Origin: Tetragenococcus solitarius NBRC 100494
Lineage (GTDB): Bacteria; Bacillota; Bacilli; Lactobacillales; Enterococcaceae
Length of the DNA stretch: 64,000 nt
Assembly (NCBI RefSeq): GCF_001544195.1
Contig: NZ_BCPY01000006.1
Location: 24,769 to 88,768, forward strand
Reading direction: 5' to 3'
Position 1 is the stretch's first letter. Each line of letters begins with the position of its first letter. Positions 53,928 to 61,578 of the stretch are shown one piece after another. Under the pieces are notes generated by a model, which worked only from the letters and a program-made list of their open reading frames with translations, searched no databases and was not told the origin of the DNA. A program made the translations under genes and the position numbers.

Positions 53928-54371
53928 CTATAAATAGCTTTCTACTACTTGTTGAAACTCTTCTACATTATTTGTTTGTAAAGATCTAGTAACAAGGTTT
54001 CCACTTTGTATCTTTTCTACTAAATTTTGTAATTGTTCCAAATGTTCTTTTCCATCGCTAAGAGCCAACATGAAAAAAACTTGTGGATAAACGAAATCTT
54101 CTTCATCACCTCCCATTTCATTAAAAGGAATTTTTACATCATTTCTGATACAAAGTATCGTATCCTTTTTTACATAAGTGCCATCCGTATGTGGTATGGC
54201 CACTGAAGGATCAGTAGGCAATCCTGTAGGGAACTCTTTTTCTCGTTCGTTTAAAGCGCCTTCAAATTCGTCAGTTACATACCCCCTTTCTTTTAAATAA
54301 AGTGTGGATTTTTTGAATAATTCCTCTTTACTTTTAAAAGAAGTATTGAACATATATCTTTTTTCAATCAT
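53928..54371 (-). CDS. gatA: PTS galactitol component IIA (fructose-type fold)
   Basis: 147 residues of the IIA-fructose/mannitol/galactitol family with the active His61 in PSVAIPHTDGTYV. The first ATG overlaps the end of the DeoR gene by 8 bases. Accepts phosphate from HPr. The preceding LPTDPS and the following conserved block VYPQVFFMLAL fit the family. Confidence 0.9.
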   Translation of the reverse strand: MIEKRYMFNTSFKSKEELFKKSTLYLKERGYVTDEFEGALNEREKEFPTGLPTDPSVAIPHTDGTYVKKDTILCIRNDVKIPFNEMGGDEEDFVYPQVFFMLALSDGKEHLEQLQNLVEKIQSGNLVTRSLQTNNVEEFQQVVESYL

Positions 54372-55146
54372 CCTGGCTACTCTCCTCTTCTACCCTGATT
54401 AATTCAATATTTCGATCTACAAATTCGTACTCTTCTTCTACTACCCCCTTGTCTGCTGTAGTTATAATAATATCTAGATCTTCTAACTCAACAGTTTTAT
54501 ATAAGGCTGACTTGCCAAATTTTGTCTCGTCTGCTAACAAAATCGCAGTACTGCTATGGTGAACCATTTTTTTGGATATTTCGATTTCACCCATATGATA
54601 ATTTGTTAGACCCGAATTGGGACTCACTCCTGCACAGCCAAAAAAACCAATATCGATAAAAATATTCTTTGCATTATTTAACCCAAATGTACCAAAAAGC
54701 GAGTCCTCATTTTTACGTACATTTCCACCTAAAATAATTAATTGGATCCCAGGTGTTCGGATTAATAAGTTGACTATAGGAATACTATTCGTAACAACAG
54801 TTAAATCTTCAAAATCAACCAATTTTTGCGCTAAAGCATACGTACTTGTGCCGTAATCTAAATAAATAGTGTCTCCAGGTTCGATAAATTGGAAAGCTCT
54901 CTCAGCAATCAATCGCTTTTCTTCTTGGTTTTCTGATTTTCGTCTTTCATAATCTGTTTCCACATTTGCTTCATCAAAGACTGCACCACCGTATGTTTTT
55001 TTTAATAGACCTTCTTGTTCCATCTCATTAATATCTTTCCTAACGGTCTCTCTTGAAACTTTTAATTGTTTGCTTAAATCCAAAATACGAACAGATTTTT
55101 TCTCTCTGATTATATTTAAAATTTTATCTTTTCTTTTATCTGACAT
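54364..55146 (-). CDS. DeoR-family regulator of the galactitol operon
   Basis: 260 residues from the ATG at 55146 (AAGGGG about 9 bases upstream). DeoR helix-turn-helix ILDLSKQLKVSRETVRKDIN followed by the basic KKTYGGAVF, and a ligand domain with DTIYLDYGTSTYALAQ and LADETKFGKSALY typical of sugar-phosphate-sensing members. First gene of the operon, so the regulator, PTS, dehydrogenase and aldolase share a transcript. The effector is probably tagatose 6-phosphate or a related phosphosugar. Confidence 0.9.
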   Translation of the reverse strand: MSDKRKDKILNIIREKKSVRILDLSKQLKVSRETVRKDINEMEQEGLLKKTYGGAVFDEANVETDYERRKSENQEEKRLIAERAFQFIEPGDTIYLDYGTSTYALAQKLVDFEDLTVVTNSIPIVNLLIRTPGIQLIILGGNVRKNEDSLFGTFGLNNAKNIFIDIGFFGCAGVSPNSGLTNYHMGEIEISKKMVHHSSTAILLADETKFGKSALYKTVELEDLDIIITTADKGVVEEEYEFVDRNIELIRVEEESSQDD

Positions 55147-55160
55147 TTCTATCCCCTTCT

Positions 55161-55282
55161 TTGCAATCGCTAACAGTATTATAACACATCGCTTGCAACT
55201 TGCAATATATAAACTTGTAGTTTGCAAAAATATTTTTCTTTTTGCAAAATTAATGCAAAACAAATCTTTTTTATAGTATAAT
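55161..55282. promoter_or_regulatory. Divergent promoter region with repeated TTGCAA sites
   Basis: TTGCAA at 55161, 55193, 55200, 55222 and 55242, plus ATGCAA at 55253. The minus-strand TATAAT is at 55183-55178 and the plus-strand TATAAT at 55277-55282. The repeated motif is the likely DeoR-family operator controlling both the galactitol operon and the kinase. Confidence 0.65.
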
Positions 55283-55312
55283 AAACTCAACTTTTTAAAA
55301 GGAGTGATACAA

Positions 55313-56251
55313 ATGATCCACTTAATTTGTCCTAACCCAGCAATTGATCGTACCGTGTTGTTAGAGTCAATCCAATTTGGCTCTCCCAATCGTCCTATTC
55401 GTATAGAAGAATTTCCGGGTGGAAAAAGTTTTAATGTCGCCTATGCCTTAGCACATACCGTTGATAGTGAGAAAATCATGATTCATACAATGCTTGGTGG
55501 TATTTATGGAAAATATGTTACTAAATTAGCAAAAAAATACGGATATTTTATCCAAGCAACTCAAGTTGAAAAAAATACACGCATTTGTACTATTATTGTC
55601 GATATTTCTAAAAAAACCGTACTTCCTATTTATGAAAAAGGTTTTGAATTAAGTAATACAACTTTACAAACTTTCACAGATAGCCTTTTAGACTCCATTG
55701 TTAAAAATGATATTCTAGTTTTTTCTGGATCTTTAATGAAAGGAATGCCTAGCGACTACATCGCTAAAATCAGTCAACAATTACAGGGTAAAAATATAAG
55801 ATTATGTATTGATACCAGCGGAGATTCATTGAAAGAAACTTATCGAACAACATCTCCTTACTTAATCAAAATTAACGATGAAGAGGCTCAAGACCTTTTC
55901 CCAAATAAAAATCTACACACTCAAAAAGATTTTTTATATTTGCTAGATAAAGATATCAAAACAGAAAATTTCGTTATTACGTTAGGCGCAAAGGGGATCG
56001 TGGGAAAAATAAATGGCAGACTTTATGAAGGATATGCACAACCAATCGAAACAAAAAACCCGATTGCTTCTGGTGATTTTTTCTTAGGAAGAATGATAGC
56101 AGGCATTGAGAAGCAAACTAAGACAGTAGATATGTTAAAAGATGCTTTATGCTACTCTACTTGTAACGCAATGAACTGGTTTCCCACAGTTGAAAGTAAG
56201 CAATTAGCAAAAGTAAGAGCCACTATAACTGTAAACGAAATTACAGTATAA
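55313..56251 (+). CDS. PfkB-family sugar kinase, probable tagatose-6-phosphate kinase
   Basis: 312 residues from the ATG at 55313 (AAGGAG, 8-base spacer). Starts CPNPAIDRTVLLES and has the GGKSFNVAYALAHT block (sugar site) and a C-terminal NPIASGDFFLGRMIAG. The catalytic Asp in the usual G-x-G-D loop is kept, but the first Gly is Ala (ASGD). Most similar to LacC/1-phosphofructokinase. It would fill the missing step tagatose 6-phosphate to 1,6-bisphosphate. Transcribed divergently from the operon behind a shared TTGCAA control region. Substrate is inference. Confidence 0.82.
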   Translation: MIHLICPNPAIDRTVLLESIQFGSPNRPIRIEEFPGGKSFNVAYALAHTVDSEKIMIHTMLGGIYGKYVTKLAKKYGYFIQATQVEKNTRICTIIVDISKKTVLPIYEKGFELSNTTLQTFTDSLLDSIVKNDILVFSGSLMKGMPSDYIAKISQQLQGKNIRLCIDTSGDSLKETYRTTSPYLIKINDEEAQDLFPNKNLHTQKDFLYLLDKDIKTENFVITLGAKGIVGKINGRLYEGYAQPIETKNPIASGDFFLGRMIAGIEKQTKTVDMLKDALCYSTCNAMNWFPTVESKQLAKVRATITVNEITV

Positions 56252-56295
56252 TACTTCTAAAACTTTTGTACGTTTATTTAAAAGTCATCAAAAAA

Positions 56296-56329
56296 CCGCC
56301 GGATAAATCAATTATGATTTATTCGACGG
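56296..56329. terminator. Intrinsic terminator (kinase and dha operon)
   Basis: CCGCCGGATAAATCA (56296-56310) with TGATTTATTCGACGG (56315-56329), followed by TTTTTTG on the minus strand. Confidence 0.85.
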
Positions 56330-56344
56330 GATTCATCTTCAAAA

Positions 56345-56944
56345 TTATTGAATTACCTCTACCAATGCATCGAAGAACAATGCACTGGAAGCCGCCCCCG
56401 GATCGATATGTCCTTTGGAACGTTCGCCTAAATAAGAGGCACGCCCTTTTTTAGCGATTAAATCTTTCGTGTGTTCTTTTGCTTGAGCAATTTGTTCCTT
56501 ATCAAGAGAACCTTCTTTTAAAGCTTGTGCTACTGGTTCCCAAACATCGACCATCGTTTTATCTTCAAATAACGTTTTCCCTCTTTTTTTGATTCCAGCT
56601 AGACCTTGTTCAATGATATCTCCCAACTGTTCATAAGAATCAATCGTTTCAATCCCTTTAGTTTCTTTGACCATATTCATCAGTGCCGATCCGTACAATG
56701 GCCCCGAAGCGCCACCGACTTTAGAAATCATCGCCATAGAAAATATTTGAAACGTATCACTGATTGTTTCAGGTTGTTTTTGTTCAAATGATTCTTCATA
56801 GGCATTTACGCCGCGAGCCATATTGTTCCCATGATCGCCGTCGCCAATGGGCGTATCCAAATCACTTAAATAGCTTTTATTTTCTTCAATTTTATCGGTA
56901 AATTTTTCCATCCATGTTTGTACATCTTGCGCCGTTAATTGCAT
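56345..56944 (-). CDS. dhaL: Dihydroxyacetone kinase, ATP/ADP-binding subunit
   Basis: 199 residues. DhaL binds ADP, which DhaM re-phosphorylates in place. Signature DTPIGDGDHGNNMARGVNAY (metal-binding Asp cluster) near residue 30, SKVGGASGPLYGSALMNM (nucleotide loop) and a C-terminal GERSKGHIDPGAASSALFF. Last gene of the dhaM-dhaK-dhaL transcript, 12 bases after dhaK. Confidence 0.95.
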   Translation of the reverse strand: MQLTAQDVQTWMEKFTDKIEENKSYLSDLDTPIGDGDHGNNMARGVNAYEESFEQKQPETISDTFQIFSMAMISKVGGASGPLYGSALMNMVKETKGIETIDSYEQLGDIIEQGLAGIKKRGKTLFEDKTMVDVWEPVAQALKEGSLDKEQIAQAKEHTKDLIAKKGRASYLGERSKGHIDPGAASSALFFDALVEVIQ

Positions 56945-56956
56945 TGCCCTTCCTCC

Positions 56957-57940
56957 TTACCAAGAAATCGTGGTGACTTCGCTTTCTAGTGCTTCTTTGA
57001 TACTTTCATCCGTTAAATCAATCAAGGTTAAGGAAACCCCTTCCATATCAAGGGAGGTCATATAATTGCCTACTTTGTGGAAAGTCACTTCAATGTCTTG
57101 TTCTTTTAAAAGATTTAAAACATCGTTCATAAAAATAAATTGTTCCATTAAAGGAGTCCCCCCCATGCCATTGACCAGCACACCCACTTTTTTAGGGTTT
57201 GTTCCATAATCGGCTAAAATTTTGGAGGTCAATTCTTGGGCTAATTCGCGGGAAGGTTTGATTTTTTCTCGGCGATAGCCTGCTTCTCCGTGGATACCGA
57301 CCCCATATTCAATTTCATCTTCGGCAAGTTCAAAGCCTGGTTTCCCTACTTCGGGTACGGTGGCTGCTCGTAACGCTAATCCGATTGTCTTCATTTTTTT
57401 CACAACTTTATCCCCTAGTTGTTTCAATTCATCAAGTGAAGCGCCATTACGAGCCGCATCGCCTAAGATTTTATGCACTAAAATTGTGCCCGCTACACCA
57501 CGCTTACCTGCTGTAAATTCACTATCTTCTACAGCAATATCATCATCGACTACGACAATTTCCGATTGAATACCATCCATTTCGGCTAAATCTTGTGCCA
57601 TTTCAAAATTCAAGTTATCCCCTGTATAATTTTTGACAATGAGCAATACCCCTTCGCCTTGGTCAGCCTCGTGCATGGCAATTTGAATCTGATCGGGGGT
57701 AGGGGAAGTAAAAACATCACCTGCTACAGCAGCACTTAACATCCCATCGCCGACAAAACCTGCGTGCGAAGGTTCATGTCCGCTGCCTCCCCCAGAAACT
57801 AAGGCAACTTGTTTTTTATGGTCATTTTTGGCAATGACGCGGGAATCTTCCACTCGATGAATCAACTGAGGATAGCTAGCTGATAAGCCGCTTAACATTT
57901 CTTCGATAATATCGTCTGTTTTATTAATAATTTTTTTCAT
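56957..57940 (-). CDS. dhaK: Dihydroxyacetone kinase, substrate-binding subunit
   Basis: 327 residues. Binds dihydroxyacetone covalently through a His (VGIHGEAGYRREK block) and phosphorylates it with DhaL. VSGGGSGHEPSHAGFVGDGM is the family motif and TSPTPDQIQIAMHEAD is intact. Product DHAP feeds glycolysis directly. Confidence 0.96.
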   Translation of the reverse strand: MKKIINKTDDIIEEMLSGLSASYPQLIHRVEDSRVIAKNDHKKQVALVSGGGSGHEPSHAGFVGDGMLSAAVAGDVFTSPTPDQIQIAMHEADQGEGVLLIVKNYTGDNLNFEMAQDLAEMDGIQSEIVVVDDDIAVEDSEFTAGKRGVAGTILVHKILGDAARNGASLDELKQLGDKVVKKMKTIGLALRAATVPEVGKPGFELAEDEIEYGVGIHGEAGYRREKIKPSRELAQELTSKILADYGTNPKKVGVLVNGMGGTPLMEQFIFMNDVLNLLKEQDIEVTFHKVGNYMTSLDMEGVSLTLIDLTDESIKEALESEVTTISW

Positions 57941-57958
57941 AGTATATCCTCCAATTTT

Positions 57959-58360
57959 TTATGCGTTCCAATCTTTATCTCCAGCTTTTTTAGCTTCTGA
58001 CATAATCTGTTCAAGATCGTCTGACGTTCCAGCAGTAATCGCTGCAGCAAAAGCGCCTTCAACAAGCGGAGCATCGATCAGATAGTACCGTTTTTGTTGT
58101 TCTTCTTCTAACATATCTTGAGCCATTTCTGCATTTAAGATCGCACTTCCTATATCGGCAAAAACTAAAAAAATATCTTCTTTATCCGCTTTATTAACAG
58201 CGTCAACGATTTTCGTTGGATCCGAGCCTATTTCATTATCTGCAGTGCCACCTAATGAGTAGATCGACACATCGTTTGAAGTCTGCATTTGCTCAACCAT
58301 CTTTTTTATTCCGTCAGTAATTTCTTTGCTGTGCGAAACAAGTAAAAGGCTAGTTTTCAT
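57959..58360 (-). CDS. dhaM: Dihydroxyacetone kinase phosphotransfer subunit (PTS)
   Basis: 133 residues from the ATG at 58360 (AAAGGAG with a 9-base spacer). Single IIA-Man-type domain with active His in LLLVSHSKEITDGI (near residue 9), and FADIGSAILNAEMA. It lacks the HPr and EI-like domains found in E. coli DhaM, which is normal for Gram-positive lactic bacteria. Passes phosphate from HPr to ADP on DhaL. First gene of the dha operon. Confidence 0.92.
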   Translation of the reverse strand: MKTSLLLVSHSKEITDGIKKMVEQMQTSNDVSIYSLGGTADNEIGSDPTKIVDAVNKADKEDIFLVFADIGSAILNAEMAQDMLEEEQQKRYYLIDAPLVEGAFAAAITAGTSDDLEQIMSEAKKAGDKDWNA

Positions 58361-58439
58361 CTCAATATTCTCCTTTACTTTTAAATGAACCATTCGTTTT
58401 TGCTTCACCATTTAAAAGCATTATCTTTTATCAGCCAAA

Positions 58440-58491
58440 AGAAAACGCTTTATCTGTTTTTAATCATATCATAACTCAAAAAAAGTAACAA
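58440..58491 (-). promoter_or_regulatory. dha promoter with cre site
   Basis: TTGTTA (58491-58486), 17-base spacer, TATGAT (58468-58463), then ATAAAGCGTTTTCT (58453-58440) matching the CcpA operator well. This predicts carbon catabolite repression of dhaMKL. Confidence 0.75.
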
Positions 58492-58518
58492 CGTTTTGAA
58501 ATCGTTCAAACCCACATA

Positions 58519-58549
58519 AAAAACCAGCAGATGTGCATCTGCTGGTTTT
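58519..58549 (-). terminator. nox terminator
   Basis: A near-perfect 14-bp stem, AAACCAGCAGATG and CATCTGCTGGTTT around a TG loop, directly after the nox stop. Confidence 0.85.
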
Positions 58550-58560
58550 TATAGGATTCA

Positions 58561-59925
58561 TTATCTATTTTCTACATCACGTAATGCTTGTTGTGCACCT
58601 ACGTTAATAATACTCCAAGGTCGATCGAAATCTGGTTGGAAGAAGAAGTCTGCATAAGCAAGATCTTCTAATGTCAGTTTTTCTTGAACTGCTAAAGAAA
58701 TGACATTCATATTTTGTGTCACATCTTCTTTAGACATGATTTGTGCTCCTAGAATTCTTGTTGTTTTTGGATCATAAGTTAATTTGAAGTATACTTTAGC
58801 ATTGCCATGTTTTTCTGGTACAAATGGTGGGCGATAGCTATCGGTTACTAGCGTGGACATCGTATCTACGTCGTAATCACTAGCCGTTCCTTCTTTAACA
58901 CCAGTTGATGCAAATTTGTAATCAAATAGCGAAAGTGCACTTGATCCTGATACACTTGGCACTGCTTTTTTGTAACCTAAAGCATTCTTAGCTGCAAAAC
59001 GACCTTGACGTCTTGCATTGGAAGCTAAAGCAATGCGTGCTGGTGTTCCGTCTGTTGGAGCGAATTTCACTAGGGTTGCATCACCAATTGCGTAAACATC
59101 AGATACACTGGTTTGTAAATAATCATCAATTTGGATTAAACCACCAGACGTTAGTTCTAATGTATCTTCTAACCATTTTGTATTTGGTTTAATTCCTGCC
59201 GTCACAACAACAAGATCTGCATCATAAGTCGCTTGATCGGTCACTACTTTGTTAACTTTCCCATCTTTTCCTTCAAAACGTTGAATGTTTTGCCCAGGAG
59301 CTGCTTTGACATTATTTTTTTCCATTTCTTTTGTTAAAATATCAGTAAATTCTTCATCCAAATAAGTAGCTAACATTCTCGGTAACACATCAATCACTGT
59401 GACATGCATACCCGCTTTTGCAAAAACTTCTGCTGCTTCAATACCAATATAGCCGGCACCAACCACAACAACGTTATGCACATCTGGATCCACTGTTTTT
59501 TGTTTTAGTTTAATTGCCCAATCACGTCCGCGCATTGCGTAAATATTTTCTAAGTCATTACCTTCAACAGGTAATGTTGCAGGAACGGCACCAGGGCTTA
59601 GAATCAATTTATCATAAGTTTCATCGCGTTTTGAACCATCCTGATGGTTCACTACATGAACGGTATGATTATCTGGATCAATCGCTGTAATTTCTTGTTC
59701 AACAAATACTGAAACGCCTTTTGCCCGCATTTCATCTTCAGAAGCATAACTAACATCATTCACATTTTTAACATAGCCTTCAAGATATAGTTGCATACCA
59801 CAAGACAAGAATGAAATAAAGTCACCTTTTTCATACCATTGTATTTCTGTATCTGGTTCATCCATTAACAATTCCCGCACTGCTTCATAACCACCGTGAG
59901 AAGAGCCAACAACGATAACTTTCAT
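58561..59925 (-). CDS. nox: NADH oxidase (H2O-forming type, Nox/NADH peroxidase family)
   Basis: 454 residues from the ATG at 59925 (GGAGGG with a 6-base spacer). Active-site Cys42 in FLSCGMQLY, which cycles as sulfenic acid, and His10 in [13 protein letters not shown] site near the start and NADH site [18 protein letters not shown] (near 155). It regenerates NAD+ with O2, and water-forming and peroxidase members are close relatives. Single gene; the promoter lies in the 260-bp gap to the divergent NERD gene. Water-forming activity rather than peroxide-forming is inference. Confidence 0.92.
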   Translation of the reverse strand: MKVIVVGSSHGGYEAVRELLMDEPDTEIQWYEKGDFISFLSCGMQLYLEGYVKNVNDVSYASEDEMRAKGVSVFVEQEITAIDPDNHTVHVVNHQDGSKRDETYDKLILSPGAVPATLPVEGNDLENIYAMRGRDWAIKLKQKTVDPDVHNVVVVGAGYIGIEAAEVFAKAGMHVTVIDVLPRMLATYLDEEFTDILTKEMEKNNVKAAPGQNIQRFEGKDGKVNKVVTDQATYDADLVVVTAGIKPNTKWLEDTLELTSGGLIQIDDYLQTSVSDVYAIGDATLVKFAPTDGTPARIALASNARRQGRFAAKNALGYKKAVPSVSGSSALSLFDYKFASTGVKEGTASDYDVDTMSTLVTDSYRPPFVPEKHGNAKVYFKLTYDPKTTRILGAQIMSKEDVTQNMNVISLAVQEKLTLEDLAYADFFFQPDFDRPWSIINVGAQQALRDVENR

Positions 59926-60190
59926 ATGATTCCCTCCAATTAATAAACTGCTAGATGTGAAAACATCCACGTTTACTTTAAAACAGAACGTATTTTATTG
60001 CAAACAAATCCTTTCATCATTGAGCAGGGAAGCTTTGCAGTTATTTAAATTTTTGACTACTTTTTCACAATAAAATGGGAGTATACCTTACATGTAGAAA
60101 CTATTTCACAAAAAAAGAGCGGATCATAAAAAAATTATTAAGTTTTTTTGCGTATTTATTATAAAAGAAGCTATTAAAAGGAGACTATTT

Positions 60191-61162
60191 ATGAATAAAA
60201 GGAAAATGAGTCACGAATTACAGCAGCTTTATCTTTTAGACCAACGTATTCCTCTCGTTGAAGAAAAATTTCGCTACCAAAATCTTTATCATGGTTATTT
60301 AGGAGAAATTTATCTGGACAAACTCGTTGAGACTTTCGGTGAGAAATTTGAATCTTTAGATGACATTACTTTAACTTTTGAGGGGACCACTGTACAAATT
60401 GACAAAATTCTTATCATAAACCATACCGTTTTGCTCATTGATATGAAATATTATCAAGGACACTATATTTTTAAAAATAATAACTGGTATAAAAACGGGA
60501 AAATCTTACTCAATAACATTTTTGAACAACTTCGAAAGGCCCAACGAGTGTTACAAAATATTTTTGATAAGCACCATCTTCCTTTAAAAGTAGAAGGTGT
60601 TTTAGCTTTTATGAATCCGCAGGAAACGATTGAAATTATAGATGACGTTACTGAAACAGTACTATTTTATCGAGACATCCCTCATTGGTTATACGAATTA
60701 AACACGCAGGAAACAAGACCTACTGTTAAAAATTGGAAAGAAACTTTACAACGCTATTGTGTGCCAGCTTTTAAGTCATCAAAAAGCATTCCTATTGAAA
60801 ATATTAAAGTTTTTAAAAAGGGTATTTGTTGTCGTTCTTGCCACGGATTTGATACAACTGAAAAAGGACATTTCATTGTTTGCGCTTGCGGTCATTGGGA
60901 ACCTAAAGAAACAGCTTGCACCCGAACAGTTTGTGAGTTTGGCGTCTTATTCCATGATCGTGAATTAAAAAGAAAACAATTACAGCTTTTCTTTGGTGAC
61001 TCTATCAATCCTCATTACTTGGCTTTTATTTTACGCAAACACTTTCCGGTAGCCAAAAGAGCTGGACATATGTCTACCCGTGAAAATAAAGGAATTATGT
61101 TTGAGTATTGGTTTGAAGATGAAATGGCTTACTTTCGTTCGTTAGAAAAAAGGAAAAAGTGA
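60191..61162 (+). CDS. NERD domain protein with Cys-rich region
   Basis: 323 residues. The N-terminal ~190 residues form a NERD nuclease-related domain: YHGYLGEIYLDKLVETFG start, EGTTVQIDKILIINHTVLLI (Asp) and DMKYYQGHYIF (Asp/Lys) give the PD-(D/E)xK core seen in restriction-like nucleases. A zinc-type Cys cluster follows (GICCRSCHGFDTT and VCACGHWEP), then a helical tail. The NERD role is unknown, probably a DNA-repair or mobile-DNA nuclease. AAGGAGACT before the ATG. Not in an operon with the phosphoketolase. Confidence 0.85.
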   Translation: MNKRKMSHELQQLYLLDQRIPLVEEKFRYQNLYHGYLGEIYLDKLVETFGEKFESLDDITLTFEGTTVQIDKILIINHTVLLIDMKYYQGHYIFKNNNWYKNGKILLNNIFEQLRKAQRVLQNIFDKHHLPLKVEGVLAFMNPQETIEIIDDVTETVLFYRDIPHWLYELNTQETRPTVKNWKETLQRYCVPAFKSSKSIPIENIKVFKKGICCRSCHGFDTTEKGHFIVCACGHWEPKETACTRTVCEFGVLFHDRELKRKQLQLFFGDSINPHYLAFILRKHFPVAKRAGHMSTRENKGIMFEYWFEDEMAYFRSLEKRKK

Positions 61163-61170
61163 AGTATTTG

Positions 61171-61204
61171 TTATCCGTTCGGTAGTCGAGCGGATAATTT
61201 TTTT
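61171..61204 (+). terminator. Intrinsic terminator of the NERD gene
   Basis: TTATCCGTTC (61171-61180) with GAGCGGATAA (61188-61197), one wobble, then T7. Confidence 0.85.
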
Positions 61205-61452
61205 ATCTATTCGTGAATGAATGAGTAACACCTGTCCATTTCAATGTTCGTTCACTTTCTGAATGAACATTACCTTGCTATTTCGTTACTCGTTCAACCC
61301 CTGAATGAACACTAAGTTTACTTTTCAGTATTCATTCACCCTATGAATGAACATCACTTTGCTATTTCAATATTCATTCGGCATTCGAACGAACATTATT
61401 TTTCCCTTATAGTGTTCAATCAACGGTTGAATGGACATTATTGACATTCAAA
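61201..61452. repeat. 42-bp palindromic tandem array, six units
   Basis: Units start at 61201, 61243, 61285, 61327, 61369 and 61411, exactly 42 bp apart. Units 1-5 are a 30-bp hyphenated palindrome of the form (A)ATGTTCATTCA-N5-TGAATGAACATTA with a 12-bp spacer (consensus near CCTTGCTATTTC). The first unit keeps only the right half. The arms vary but mostly remain complementary, for example TTCATTCG with CGAACGAA in unit 4. Not coding. Confidence 0.9.
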
Positions 61453-61532
61453 TTCGATTGTTTGTTTAAGTTCTCTCTTTTTACCAGTTAAATACCATGA
61501 AACTTTACATATTAGAAAATACACGTTAAACT
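61441..61532 (+). promoter_or_regulatory. Possible phosphoketolase promoters
   Basis: TTTACA (61504-61509), 17-base spacer, TAAACT (61527-61532) is the better candidate. A TTGACA at 61441-61446, in the last repeat spacer, has a poor partner (GTTTAA at 61464). Confidence 0.5.
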
Positions 61533-61578
61533 GATCACGGAAGTATTTAAGTAAAAAATACTAAAAGGGAGTATTTAT

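Noticed and set aside
61201..61452. CRISPR array
   Set aside because: Repeats are diverged palindromes and the spacers are 12 bp and similar to each other; no cas gene is near.
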